From: Paenibacillus tyrphae | GTDB lineage: Bacteria > Bacillota > Bacilli > Paenibacillales > NBRC-103111 | Assembly: GCF_027925525.1 (NCBI RefSeq) | Contig: NZ_BSDJ01000029.1 | Coordinates: forward strand, 1-64,000 | Reading direction: 5' to 3' | Length of the DNA: 64,000 nt | Shown: piece by piece, positions 18,664 to 27,096 of the stretch | How positions within the stretch are numbered: the stretch's first letter is position 1 | Layout: the number at the start of each line of letters is the position of its first letter | Notes under the pieces: generated by a model | Told to the model about the DNA's origin: nothing | Databases searched by the model: none | The model's input: the letters and a program-made list of their open reading frames with translations, nothing else | Made by a program: the position numbers and the translations under genes

Positions 18664-19545
18664 TCATCCCTTTACGGAGCCGAGAAGCACGCCTTTGGCA
18701 AAATGCTTTTGCAGAAACGGATACACCACCAGAATCGGAAGTGTCGAGACGACAATCGCCGCCATCTGAATCGTGACGGGAAGAATATCCTGCCCCCCCG
18801 AGAAGCCCGATTGCCCCATGACATCCTGCGTTGAGCCCTGGAAAATCATTTGTCGCAAAAACACCTGCACGGTCCACAGCTCCGGCTTCGTGATGTAGAG
18901 GACTGCGTTGAAAAACTGGTTCCAGTTGCCGACCGCATAGAAGAGCGTAAAGGTCGCCAGCGCCGGCATGGACAGCGGAAGCACGATCCGGAACAGCAGG
19001 CCGAAGGTGCGGCACCCGTCGATTTTCCCGGCCTCCTCCAGCTCGGAAGGGATGCCCTGAAAGAAGTTTTTCAGAATAATAAGGTTGAATGCACTGATCG
19101 CGCCGGGTAAAATGAGCGACCACACGCTGTCGAGCAGGCCGAGCTTGTTGACGACGATATACGTCGGAATCATGCCGCCGCTGAACAGGATCGTAATCGT
19201 CACGAGCAGCAGCACCGTTTCTCTGCCGGGCAGCGTCTTCTTGGAAAGCGGATACGCCATAAAGGTCGTCAGGGCCAGATTGACGAACGTTCCTCCGACA
19301 GTCGTCACCGCCGTGATGTACAGCGACCGGACAAAATTGGTGTTGCCCAGAATCGTGCTGTACGCATCGAACGAAAAGTGCTCCGGCCATAAAATGATCC
19401 CGCCGCGCAGCACCTGCTCCATCGGCGATAATGACGTCGCCAAGATGTACACGAAAGGAAATAACGAGCTGAGCGCGAGCGCGATCAGCACAAGCGCGAT
19501 CGCCGCGTCGGCGATCCGGTCCGTCCAGGTTGCTCTACTGTTCAT
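18664..19545 (-). CDS. Carbohydrate ABC transporter permease, AraQ/YtcP type
   Basis: 293 residues, six spans. First span ALVLIALALSSLFPFVYILATSL and the MalG-like EAA loop ELEEAGKIDGCRTFGLLFRIVLPLSMPALATF identify the second permease subunit of the YtcP/YesQ group; it ends FLQKHFAKGVLLGSVKG, a typical C-terminus of this subfamily. It pairs with the upstream permease, 17 bases away. The next gene downstream is the binding protein (95 bases). Confidence 0.93.
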   Translation of the reverse strand: MNSRATWTDRIADAAIALVLIALALSSLFPFVYILATSLSPMEQVLRGGIILWPEHFSFDAYSTILGNTNFVRSLYITAVTTVGGTFVNLALTTFMAYPLSKKTLPGRETVLLLVTITILFSGGMIPTYIVVNKLGLLDSVWSLILPGAISAFNLIILKNFFQGIPSELEEAGKIDGCRTFGLLFRIVLPLSMPALATFTLFYAVGNWNQFFNAVLYITKPELWTVQVFLRQMIFQGSTQDVMGQSGFSGGQDILPVTIQMAAIVVSTLPILVVYPFLQKHFAKGVLLGSVKG

Positions 19546-19562
19546 TGTGCAAGTCCCTCCCC

Positions 19563-20501
19563 TTAGAACACGCCTTCTTCGCCGAATTTTTTGGCTAATT
19601 TATTCGCCCCAAGCACCAAAATGAGACCGACGACCGATTTAAACAGACCGACCGCGACACCGAAGCTGAACCGGCCGCCGCCGAGACCTACGCCGCCGAT
19701 GCCTTCACGATAAACGAACGTCTCGAACACGTCGCCGACCGGGTACACCAGATCGTTAAGCATCAGGAAAATTTGTTCGAAGCCGACATCCAGCACGTTG
19801 CCGAGCCGCAAAATGAGCAGAATCAGAATCGTGCTGCGCAGGGCGGGCAGCGTCACATGCCACAGCTTGTGCCAGCGGTTCGCGCCGTCGACGGTCGCCG
19901 CTTCGTACAGCTGCGTATCCACGCCGGAAAGCGCTGCCAAAAAGATAATGGTCCCCCATCCGACTTCCTTCCATATGTTCTGGAGCACAATCATCGTCCG
20001 GAACGAATCGGGGTCAGCCAGAAAGTTATGCGCTTCGCCGCCGAACGAGACAATGAGCTGGTTCACCAAGCCCGTTTCGGTATTGAGCAGGATATACGTG
20101 ATCGACCCGACCACAACCCAGGATATAAAATGCGGCAGGTAAACGATCGTCTGGATCGTGCGCTTGAACCATTCCCGCACCAGCTCGTTGAGCAGCAGCG
20201 CCACAATGATCGGAGCCGGGAAATAAAACACAATATTATAAAAGCTGATCAGCAGCGTGTTGCGCAGCAGACGCCAAAACTGATCGTATTGGAACAAATC
20301 GATGAAGTGCCGGAAGCCGACCCATTCACTGCCCGTCACGCCAAGAAACGGACTGTATTCTTGAAACGCCATGACGATCCCGAACATCGGCACATACTTG
20401 AAAATCAGGAAGTACAGCAAGCCTGGGAGCAAGAGCAGGTAAAGCTCCCAGTGCGTAAATATTCTTCTCGTAAGCGAAACGTTTCCGACTGACGTGTTCA
20501 C
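19563..20501 (-). CDS. Carbohydrate ABC transporter permease, LplB/YteP type
   Basis: 312 residues, six spans. LYLLLLPGLLYFLIFKYVPMFGIVMAFQ is the LplB N-terminal signature and LYEAATVDGANRWHKLWHVTLPAL the EAA loop that docks on the ATPase. GTG start at 20501 overlaps the LacI stop (GTGA) and is preceded by AAGGGGATG, so translation is coupled to the regulator gene. Confidence 0.93.
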   Translation of the reverse strand: MNTSVGNVSLTRRIFTHWELYLLLLPGLLYFLIFKYVPMFGIVMAFQEYSPFLGVTGSEWVGFRHFIDLFQYDQFWRLLRNTLLISFYNIVFYFPAPIIVALLLNELVREWFKRTIQTIVYLPHFISWVVVGSITYILLNTETGLVNQLIVSFGGEAHNFLADPDSFRTMIVLQNIWKEVGWGTIIFLAALSGVDTQLYEAATVDGANRWHKLWHVTLPALRSTILILLILRLGNVLDVGFEQIFLMLNDLVYPVGDVFETFVYREGIGGVGLGGGRFSFGVAVGLFKSVVGLILVLGANKLAKKFGEEGVF

Positions 20502-21520
20502 GTTTCCATCCCCTTCCCGCGATTCGGAGCAAGCCGAGGAGGCTGGCAGGACAGACGCTCGATCAGCTCGATTTTTAATTTATAGGACTTGTTAACGTAT
20601 TCTCCGCCCATCGCTTGGAACACAAGATGCGCAGCCATGGTGCCCATCTCGTACTTGGGCTGCCGGACCGTCGTTAAGGGAGGAGACAAGTATTCCGCCA
20701 CCTGAATATCGTCGAAGCCGACGATCGATACGTCCTCCGGCACGCTTAGGCCGAATTCGCGAAGCGCCTTGTAGCCGCCGATCGCCATTTCATCGTTGCC
20801 GTAGAAGATCGCGGTAGGACGCTCTTCCTGCATGAGCAGCACCTTGGTCGAATGATAGCCGCCCTCTTCCGTAAAATTGCCGACCAGCATCCATTTCGTA
20901 TTGGCGATTCCTTCTTCTTGCAGCGCTTTCAAGTAGCCTTCTTTACGGTGCTGGCTGCCCAGCGAATTGCTGGGTCCCCCAATCCAGGCGATATCGCGGT
21001 GTCCCTGCTCCATAAGATAACGGGTTGCTTCGTATCCGCCCTGAACGTTATCCGCTGCCACATTCATAATGAAATCGCCTTCGACGTAACGGTCCATCAC
21101 GACGATCGGGCAGCCTTCCCGGGCCGATTCGCGCAGCAGATGCTCGCTGATGTTCGGATCGAGCACGATTGCGCCGTCCACTCTTCGTTCCTGCAAAAAT
21201 TTATACGCCGTCGAATCGGCCCCTCCGACTGAGCTGCACGCAATCAGATCGAAGCCGTTGGACAGCGTGACCTCCTGCGTCCCGCGGATCAGCTCGGAAT
21301 AATAAGGCCCCGACAGGTCGCTTAAAATGAGCAAAATCGTCTTCGTCGATTTGCGCTTGAGATCCATCGCGAAGCCGTTCTTTTGGTAATTCAGCTCTTT
21401 GGCTGCCTGCAGCACCAATTCGCGGGTTTTCGGACTTACTTTATCGCTTCCGCTGAGTGCGTAGGATGCGGTCGAAAGCGCCACTCCCGCATGCTTTGCA
21501 ACGTCTTTAATCGTAACCAT
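20498..21520 (-). CDS. LacI family transcriptional regulator
   Basis: 340 residues. The N-terminal helix-turn-helix plus hinge (TIKDVAKHAGVALSTASYAL) is followed by a periplasmic-binding-like sensor domain (FYGNDEMAIGGYKALREFGLSVPEDVSIVGFDD). It is the first gene of the six-gene operon and its own promoter carries a perfect LacI-type palindrome, so it should repress its own operon until a sugar inducer binds. The sensor most likely reads a glucan-derived sugar released by the GH94 pathway; this is inference. Confidence 0.93.
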   Translation of the reverse strand: MVTIKDVAKHAGVALSTASYALSGSDKVSPKTRELVLQAAKELNYQKNGFAMDLKRKSTKTILLILSDLSGPYYSELIRGTQEVTLSNGFDLIACSSVGGADSTAYKFLQERRVDGAIVLDPNISEHLLRESAREGCPIVVMDRYVEGDFIMNVAADNVQGGYEATRYLMEQGHRDIAWIGGPSNSLGSQHRKEGYLKALQEEGIANTKWMLVGNFTEEGGYHSTKVLLMQEERPTAIFYGNDEMAIGGYKALREFGLSVPEDVSIVGFDDIQVAEYLSPPLTTVRQPKYEMGTMAAHLVFQAMGGEYVNKSYKLKIELIERLSCQPPRLAPNRGKGMET

Positions 21521-21550
21521 AGTTCCCCCCGATAAAGCTATCCGAAATTT

Positions 21551-21603
21551 ATCGAAACGTTTCGATTTGTTTTTATTATAGCTCCGGAAGAAGGTTTGGT
21601 CAA
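21551..21603 (-). promoter_or_regulatory. Promoter and LacI-type operator of the sugar operon
   Basis: Read on the minus strand: TTGACC (21598-21603), 17-bp spacer, perfect TATAAT (21575-21580), then the perfect 16-bp palindrome ATCGAAACGTTTCGAT (21551-21566) over the expected transcription start. The CG-centred palindrome is typical of LacI/GalR operators, and the LacI gene starts 30 bases downstream. The position predicts simple repression by occlusion. Confidence 0.88.
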
Positions 21604-21695
21604 TCAGGGCTGCGTTTTTTGTGCAGCGCTTTCTTTGAATGCTGTCATAAAAGCGTCACAGAAGCATCTCGCGATTGGAGGCGGTCCCGGTCAAG

Positions 21696-21725
21696 AAAAA
21701 AAGCACCGGCCTTCAGGCCAGTGCT
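21696..21725 (-). terminator. Terminator of the SPFH/zinc-ribbon operon
   Basis: On the minus strand AGCACTGGCC TGAA GGCCGGTGCT is followed by seven T residues, 33 bases after the last stop codon of the operon. Confidence 0.9.
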
Positions 21726-21758
21726 CTAGTGCTCGTTGTTTCGCTTGTAAGGCTTGCT

Positions 21759-22463
21759 CTATCCGTGCTGCGGGTAGGCCAGAGGGGAATCGCAATAAGG
21801 ACATGTTTTATTCTCACCGGGCTTCAGCAGGGCGGACGACCCGCAGCCGGGGCATTCCACCGTCTTGGGCGTTGGGGGCGGCGTCTGCGACCTGCTCTGC
21901 TGCGGTACGAAGCTATCTCCGTTCACGGACACGTTGACATTTACCATCGAGGCCCCAGGGGCCCATTGATTGAAGACAATGGACATCGAGTACATGTCGA
22001 TGAACGCATCTTGGAATACGCCGAGATAAATCATGCGCTGCAAGTCGTTAACCACGACGGCCGGCCGCTGGTTCGTCGTCTCCGCCAAGGATTGGATAGA
22101 CGTCACTCCCTGCACCAAAACGAGGTGGCGGTAATAGTCGTATCTGTCGAAGAGCTGCTTGCGTCGCTGTCCGCTCTTCCACAGCATATATATGCCGGGA
22201 ATCAAGTCAAGGAGGACAACCCATACCATCACCCAGTACTGAATATCGCTCCCTGCAGCCAAATGGAGTAAGAACGAAATCAGAAACGGGATAAAAATAA
22301 TCAGAAACGTCGTGCCGGCGTTTTTCCAGTCAATGACCTTCTGGTAACTCAAATCGCGGTGCTTCCATAGTCGGACAGCCAGCAAAATGAAGCCGATCGG
22401 AAAAAATAAAATAAGTCCCAGCGCTATCGCAACGCCGCTTATGGCTGGACGATCATAGTTCAA
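21759..22463 (-). CDS. Membrane protein with C-terminal zinc ribbon, tandem paralogue 3
   Basis: About 234 residues if the TTG at 22463 is used (GAGGGAG five bases upstream); an ATG at 22496 gives 245 but lacks a site. Two or more N-terminal membrane spans (AISGVAIALGLILFFPIGFILLAV and two after WKNAG), a cytoplasmic winged-helix-like stretch (GVTSIQSLAETTNQRPAVVVNDLQRMIYLGVFQDAFID), and a C-terminal zinc ribbon CPGCGSSALLKPGENKTCPYC. Two paralogues with the same plan lie directly upstream. Function unknown; the company of an SPFH zinc-ribbon protein suggests envelope-stress sensing. Confidence 0.8.
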   Translation of the reverse strand: MNYDRPAISGVAIALGLILFFPIGFILLAVRLWKHRDLSYQKVIDWKNAGTTFLIIFIPFLISFLLHLAAGSDIQYWVMVWVVLLDLIPGIYMLWKSGQRRKQLFDRYDYYRHLVLVQGVTSIQSLAETTNQRPAVVVNDLQRMIYLGVFQDAFIDMYSMSIVFNQWAPGASMVNVNVSVNGDSFVPQQSRSQTPPPTPKTVECPGCGSSALLKPGENKTCPYCDSPLAYPQHG

Positions 22464-22503
22464 GAAGGCTCCCTCATTTCTTTTATGCTTCGACATGCCT
22501 ATT

Positions 22504-23160
22504 TTACTGCGGGTAACTTAGCAAGGAATCACAATAAGGACAAGCTTTGCTCTCGCCAGGCCTCACTATTGTTGACGAACCGCAGCCATGGCACTCCACC
22601 GACTTGGGCAATCGTTTTTCCGACGGTTTGTATAAAGGCAGTGGCTTGTCCCACTCGTGAATGTGGCCATCGCCAGTACCCTCGCGGGCAACAAAACCGT
22701 TCTGATGGAAAACAAGGGTCAACGAATACATATTTATGGAAGCATGCGGAATCATGCCGTGACCGATCATGCGTTTCAAATCGTTGATCACCACGCCCCG
22801 GCGCTGGTTGATTACTTTCTCGATGCCGAGAATGGATTTGATCCCTTGCTCCATGATGATATTGCGATAAAGCTTGTATCGGTCATTGAGCCGCTTTCGC
22901 TTCCATTGGCTTATCCCTAGCAGGAATACACCCGGAAGAAGAAAAAATAGTTGATTGATTTCATTCGTGAAGATTAAGCGCATGAAAGGAAACATAATCA
23001 AAAGCGCCGTGCCCGCAACTGCCCAATCATATATTTTTTGATAACTCAAGTCCCGATGCTTCCGTACACGGATAACGAACAGAATGATACCGGCCGGGAA
23101 AAAGAGAACCAGAGCCAGTACCACTAGCACGCCGTTTATTGCCGGCTTGTCCATATTCAA
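22504..23160 (-). CDS. Membrane protein with C-terminal zinc ribbon, tandem paralogue 2
   Basis: About 218 residues from the TTG at 23160; an ATG at 23154 is two codons in. It shares with its neighbours the KHRDLSYQKIYDW motif after the first span, the regulatory segment GIKSILGIEKVINQRRGVVIND and the C-terminal ribbon CHGCGSSTIVRPGESKACPYC. The longer open frame to 23301 overlaps the upstream paralogue and is rejected. The most divergent of the three in the loop before the ribbon (a short HIHEWDKPLPLYKPS linker). Second to last gene of the operon. Confidence 0.78.
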   Translation of the reverse strand: MNMDKPAINGVLVVLALVLFFPAGIILFVIRVRKHRDLSYQKIYDWAVAGTALLIMFPFMRLIFTNEINQLFFLLPGVFLLGISQWKRKRLNDRYKLYRNIIMEQGIKSILGIEKVINQRRGVVINDLKRMIGHGMIPHASINMYSLTLVFHQNGFVAREGTGDGHIHEWDKPLPLYKPSEKRLPKSVECHGCGSSTIVRPGESKACPYCDSLLSYPQ

Positions 23161-23204
23161 TTCGCATTCCGCCCCCCCCTCTTGGTGTGCTGAATACCTG
23201 CCTT

Positions 23205-23993
23205 CTATCCGCTCTTCGGATACGTTAGAGGGGAATCGCAATACGGACACGCCTTGCTTTCGCCGGGCTGCAGCAAGGTCGACGAACCGCACCCGTGGCA
23301 CTCCACCTTCTTCGGCAGCGGCTTCTCTGCCGGTTTGGACGACGGGGGTATTTGGATGTCCCCGTTCATGATTACACCGAATATGTCTTTGAGATCAGCG
23401 CCTTTTACCAAATCCTCCAATTCCTTCATCGCCGCAGCTCGTTTTGAGGATAAGTCCGTTTCCGTCGGCTCTTTCGGCCGCCTAATAACAATCGACATCG
23501 AATGCATATCTACGAAGGCATCTTGGAACGCACCAAGATAGATCAGGCGTCTCAAATCGTTGGCAACGACCGCCGGCCTCTGCTTGGTCATGTCCGCGAT
23601 CGTCTGGATCGAAGTAATTCCTTCCGTTGCGACGATATGACGATAATGATCGTACAGGGCAAAAAGCTGCTTGCGTTTCTGTCCGCTCTTCCACAGCATG
23701 AATCCCCCCGGCAGCAGCAGGAACAGGATAGCGGCGAAAAGAGACACATAAAATACCCCAAACCTCTCCTCCTGGATGGCGAAGGACAAGGTTATAAAAA
23801 GGGGAAGCGTAGAAAATCCAAATAAAATAAAAAGGGTTACCCCGGCATTTTTCCATTCCAATACTTTTTGATAACTAAGATCGCGATGCTTCCTCAATCG
23901 GATAGCTGCCAAAATAAGACCCACCGGAAAAAACAAGAGGAACGCCAGCAATATCCATTCGCCTTTTATGGCAGGTTTATCGTCAAAGTCCAA
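23205..23993 (-). CDS. Membrane protein with C-terminal zinc ribbon, tandem paralogue 1
   Basis: 262 residues from TTG 23993 with GAGGGA six bases upstream. Same architecture as the two downstream copies: opening DDKPAIKGEWILLAFLLFFPVG, KHRDLSYQKVLEWKNAGV, further spans, GITSIQTIADMTKQRPAVVANDLRRLIYLGAFQDAFVDMHSM, and ribbon CHGCGSSTLLQPGESKACPYC. It has an extra ~40-residue helix-rich insert before the ribbon. The conserved middle segment looks like a small helix-turn-helix-type module that could bind a partner protein. No known function. Confidence 0.8.
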   Translation of the reverse strand: MDFDDKPAIKGEWILLAFLLFFPVGLILAAIRLRKHRDLSYQKVLEWKNAGVTLFILFGFSTLPLFITLSFAIQEERFGVFYVSLFAAILFLLLPGGFMLWKSGQKRKQLFALYDHYRHIVATEGITSIQTIADMTKQRPAVVANDLRRLIYLGAFQDAFVDMHSMSIVIRRPKEPTETDLSSKRAAAMKELEDLVKGADLKDIFGVIMNGDIQIPPSSKPAEKPLPKKVECHGCGSSTLLQPGESKACPYCDSPLTYPKSG

Positions 23994-24044
23994 GCGTGTT
24001 CCCTCATCTCTTCTTGTATTCGCTGTCGCACTTTTCCATCAAGA

Positions 24045-24788
24045 TCATTTCAGCGTAATCAACTGGCTGTTTCTGCGGCCCAGGTCGGCGGAGATATCAC
24101 GCAAAAGCTTGCGGGACATCTCGACCTTTCCCTTCTCTCCCGCCTGATCACTGAGTCCGCGGACACAGCGCTCCAGTTCCTTGATCTGCCACAGCAAATT
24201 TTCCTCCATATGGATCATCGAAGGATGGGAAACCGGGTCGCTATACTTCACTTTTTCGATCAGCTCCCGTACCCCGGCTTTCAACGCTTCGCGCTCCTCG
24301 ATTTCCTCTTCTTCCAGCGCATAGCTTACCGAGTCGAGAGCCAGCTTCATCTGCTTCATCAGCTGCATCTGTACCCTTTGATCATCCTCTTGATTCCGCA
24401 CAACATTCGTAAAATGATGGGCAAGCCCCATCCCGATCGCCCAGACTGCGGCAGTGATGACTTCAATCACCACGTAAGAGGTCAAGGAAATCCGCAAGGT
24501 CAACCAGAAGAAAACTGTATGAAAAATAGCGGCTGCTCCATACAACACCGATATCGTAACGAAGGTCAAGGAGGCAGGAAGCCCGTCTCCGCGCCGGTTT
24601 TGCTTCACTTCACCTACTGCGCAGTAATAACAAGCCGCTTCCGCAAGAACGATGGAGATCAAGGAAGTCCACCAGTGCCCGGTTCCCCAATCCTCCACAC
24701 GGCATAAGAAAAAGGCAGCTACGGTTACCAAGACAATGAGGCCGAACATCAATTTGGCGGCCACGGCAGGCAAACGATTCATATTCAT
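24045..24788 (-). CDS. Four-span membrane protein with cytoplasmic coiled-coil tail
   Basis: 247 residues. Four hydrophobic segments lie in the first ~135 residues (AKLMFGLIVLVTVAAFF, SLISIVLAEAACYYCA, LTFVTISVLYGAAAIFHTVFFWL, YVVIEVITAAVWAIGMGL). A charged helical tail follows (QMKLALDSVSYALEEEEIEEREALKAGVRELIEKV), likely coiled coil. I do not recognise the family. The ribosome site AAAGGAG and the 13-base gap to the SPFH gene put it in that operon, where it may anchor or signal for the SPFH protein. Confidence 0.75.
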   Translation of the reverse strand: MNMNRLPAVAAKLMFGLIVLVTVAAFFLCRVEDWGTGHWWTSLISIVLAEAACYYCAVGEVKQNRRGDGLPASLTFVTISVLYGAAAIFHTVFFWLTLRISLTSYVVIEVITAAVWAIGMGLAHHFTNVVRNQEDDQRVQMQLMKQMKLALDSVSYALEEEEIEEREALKAGVRELIEKVKYSDPVSHPSMIHMEENLLWQIKELERCVRGLSDQAGEKGKVEMSRKLLRDISADLGRRNSQLITLK

Positions 24789-24801
24789 CTCAAGCTCCTT
24801 T

Positions 24802-26088
24802 TCACCCTAACTTATTCCCGCATTCAAAACAAAACTTTTGCCCCGGCTGCACGACCTGCTGACACTGACTGCAAGTGAGCACCATGCTCTTGCCGCACTC
24901 CGGACAAAACTTCGCTCCCGCCTCCACCATCGTCGCGCACTGAGGACAAGGAGCGCCCAGCGACTCGCCGCATTTCGCACAATGAAGCGCCTGTTCCGGG
25001 TTATCCGCTTGGCAGCGGGGACAAGGACGGTACTTATCACCGCAGTTCGGGCAAAACTTCGATCCCGCCGGTAGGGAATGACCGCACGCTTGGCAGGCCA
25101 CGGCCGAAGAAGCAGCTCCCTGCTTGAGCGATTGTCCGCACCCTCTGCAAAAGCTGGAATCATGCGCATTGCTCGTGCCGCAATTCGAACACGTCTGCAC
25201 AGGAGTAGACACATCCATGTGTCCCGACAACCGCGAAAACGAATCGCCAATCGTCATACCGACGCCTTGACCGAGCCCCAGACCGATGCCCGCTCCCAAG
25301 AAGGCCGACGGATTCCCTTCGTTCTTCGCTGCGCTTTCCAGCGTATTAAAGGTTCTTTCCTGCTGGTAGGAGAAGCCGAGAATGTCCATTTCCGCTTTTT
25401 TCGCTAACGCTTCCTTTAACCGCTTCGTGGCCGGATCTTCCTCGGGCAGATTAATAGAGTCGATCTGGAAGCCGACCAGACGAATCCCGTATTCTTGAAA
25501 AATCGAAACGATTCGACTTTCCATATGCTTGGAAATTTCGGAGATATAGGCGTTGATTTCCAAAATGCTAATTTTTTTATGTACCAGATAAGCGGAGATG
25601 AGCTCTTTGATGTTCATCATCAAGATGCTGCGAAAATATTTGCCAAGCGCCGCCTGATCGACCGCCGGAAGCGTCCCGACCAGCTTAAGCAGAAACTTGC
25701 GTGTATCTTCGATCTGAATACCTAATTGGCCGAACGCGCGGACCGATACCATCATGTGATATTTGGGCTCCTGCAGTTGAATCGGAGTCGGCGTCCCCCA
25801 TTTCAGATCCAGCTTATGCAGCTTGTTCACGAACCAGATTTCCGCCGTAAACGGCGACTTGCCTCCGAACGGCAAATTGACGACGGAGGAAAAAACCGGA
25901 ATATTTTGCGTTGATAGCGTATGCCGGCCGGGGCCGAGCAGGTCAAGCGCCTCCCCGCCTTTGAACAACAGCGCCTCCTGGGTTTCATTGACGATCAGTT
26001 GAGTCCATGTGCCTAGTTCTTGATTCGGATATTTCCATACCAATAAATCGGGTGGCCCGTCGAATTTGACTACTTCTATAATTGCCAT
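24802..26088 (-). CDS. SPFH domain protein with five zinc ribbons (YdjI-like)
   Basis: 428 residues. Residues 1-240 form an SPFH/virion-core-like domain (AIIEVVKFDGPPDLLVWKYP, FGIQ-type beta strands, GIRLVGFQIDSINLPEEDPATKRLKEALAKKAEMDILGF). A Gly-rich linker then leads to five CxxC...CxxC ribbons (CSNC/CRGC, CQAC/CPNC, CPRC/CAKC, CPQC/CPEC, CSQC/CFEC). Bacillus YdjI has the same SPFH core and recruits a PspA-family protein to the membrane. No PspA gene is in this operon. First gene, with AAAGGGG six to seven bases upstream of the ATG. Confidence 0.85.
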   Translation of the reverse strand: MAIIEVVKFDGPPDLLVWKYPNQELGTWTQLIVNETQEALLFKGGEALDLLGPGRHTLSTQNIPVFSSVVNLPFGGKSPFTAEIWFVNKLHKLDLKWGTPTPIQLQEPKYHMMVSVRAFGQLGIQIEDTRKFLLKLVGTLPAVDQAALGKYFRSILMMNIKELISAYLVHKKISILEINAYISEISKHMESRIVSIFQEYGIRLVGFQIDSINLPEEDPATKRLKEALAKKAEMDILGFSYQQERTFNTLESAAKNEGNPSAFLGAGIGLGLGQGVGMTIGDSFSRLSGHMDVSTPVQTCSNCGTSNAHDSSFCRGCGQSLKQGAASSAVACQACGHSLPAGSKFCPNCGDKYRPCPRCQADNPEQALHCAKCGESLGAPCPQCATMVEAGAKFCPECGKSMVLTCSQCQQVVQPGQKFCFECGNKLG

Positions 26089-26296
26089 CTAGGTACCCCT
26101 TTCCATATGCTGGTCTCACGTGTAATCCTTTTACATTAATATACTACGAAATCAACCCTTTTTGGACTCAAAATTTTCCATTTGATGCGTTATAGCAGAC
26201 AATTTTGCTAGATTTCGACAAGATGCGGAAAGAGTTGGAGTGGTTTGTCGGGGAGGATGCCGGGAAGTCCTATTTTCAAAAAATACGTACGCGCCG

Positions 26297-26314
26297 TATA
26301 ATTGTTATAACAAT
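26297..26314 (+). promoter_or_regulatory. -10 box and palindromic operator of the MazE-like/Doc module
   Basis: TATAAT (26297-26302) overlaps the perfect 14-bp palindrome ATTGTTATAACAAT (26301-26314). AbrB/MazE-type antitoxins repress their own promoters by binding such palindromes, so autoregulation is likely. The start codon is 30 bases downstream. Confidence 0.7.
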
Positions 26315-26343
26315 TTGACATTATTAATAAGGAGAATGATGAT

Positions 26344-26607
26344 ATGAGCAAGGTGGTTGGGATGGAGCGAAAAGTCGCCAAATTCGGCAACAGCTTAGGC
26401 ATCACGATGACCGAGGCCTTCAAACGAATCGGAGTGGAGCTCGGCGATTCGGTACAGATCGATGTGCGGGAACAAGACGGGGAGATCGTCATCCGAAAAG
26501 CAAACAAGGTTTCTCTGCCCGCAGGAATAAGTCCGGATTTTATGGAGACCCTTTCTCAAGTCATGGAGGAGTATGACGAAACGCTCAAAGGGTTAAAAGA
26601 TAGATAA
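26344..26607 (+). CDS. AbrB/MazE-type antitoxin
   Basis: 87 residues. The N-terminal swapped-hairpin DNA-binding domain is clear (MERKVAKFGNSLGITMTEAFKRIGVELGDSVQIDV); the C-terminal ~35 residues (FMETLSQVMEEYDETLKGL) would wrap the toxin. It represses its own promoter and neutralises the Doc toxin that follows. AAGGAG nine bases upstream. The stop shares one base with the next start (TAATG), so the pair is translationally coupled. Confidence 0.87.
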   Translation: MSKVVGMERKVAKFGNSLGITMTEAFKRIGVELGDSVQIDVREQDGEIVIRKANKVSLPAGISPDFMETLSQVMEEYDETLKGLKDR

Positions 26608-27014
26608 TGGCTCACGTCTGGTATTTAACCATTCAAGAAGTCATCGCCGTCAACGTAGCCGTTATTCAAAAATATAGTCTTGGCGAACATATCGGAGTAA
26701 AAAGCAACAGCTTGCTGGAGTCAGCCGTTCTGAGTCCTCAATCTTCTGCGTTCGGAGAAGACGCTTATAGGACCCTATTCAATAAAGCTGCTTCGCTTTT
26801 TGAATCGTTGGGGCAGAATCATCCCTTTCAAAATGCAAACAAGCGAACGGCATTTACCGCTTTAGTCATTTTCCTTCGGTATAACGGCTATCGGTTTGTG
26901 ATGGATGTTAAGAAGGCTGAAGACCTGACTGTGGATATGGTGAATCATAAGTTCTCTTTTGGAGAGCTGGTTGAAATTATCCAGCAGCATGCTGTAGTTG
27001 TTGATACGGAGTAA
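26607..27014 (+). CDS. Death-on-curing (Doc/Fic family) toxin
   Basis: 135 residues. HPFQNANKRTAFTALVIFL matches the Doc version of the Fic motif (HxFxxANKRTA). Doc proteins inactivate elongation factor Tu by phosphorylation, halting translation, rather than adding AMP. N-terminal YLTIQEVIAVNVAVIQKYS and the SLLESAVLSPQSSAFGEDAY segment are also typical. All catalytic positions appear intact, so an active toxin is expected. Forms a type II module with the overlapping antitoxin. Confidence 0.9.
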   Translation: MAHVWYLTIQEVIAVNVAVIQKYSLGEHIGVKSNSLLESAVLSPQSSAFGEDAYRTLFNKAASLFESLGQNHPFQNANKRTAFTALVIFLRYNGYRFVMDVKKAEDLTVDMVNHKFSFGELVEIIQQHAVVVDTE

Positions 27015-27019
27015 CAAGC

Positions 27020-27057
27020 AAAAAAAATGGGCTGAGGACTACGGTCCCCAACCCATT
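27020..27057. terminator. Bidirectional terminator between doc and the stalk-domain gene
   Basis: AAATGGG ... CCCATTT with inner GGAC/GTCC; on the minus strand it is followed by eight T residues. It can serve both convergent genes, and best serves the minus-strand one. Confidence 0.8.
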
Positions 27058-27096
27058 TGTCACAGCCTCGCAAGGAGGCTTCTATGCAAGCTTGTC

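Noticed and set aside
26223-26318. 31-codon frame (MRKELEWFVGEDAGKSYFQK...) before the MazE-like gene
   Set aside because: Runs through the promoter and operator of the toxin-antitoxin module and has no ribosome site; perhaps a gene remnant, not supportable.
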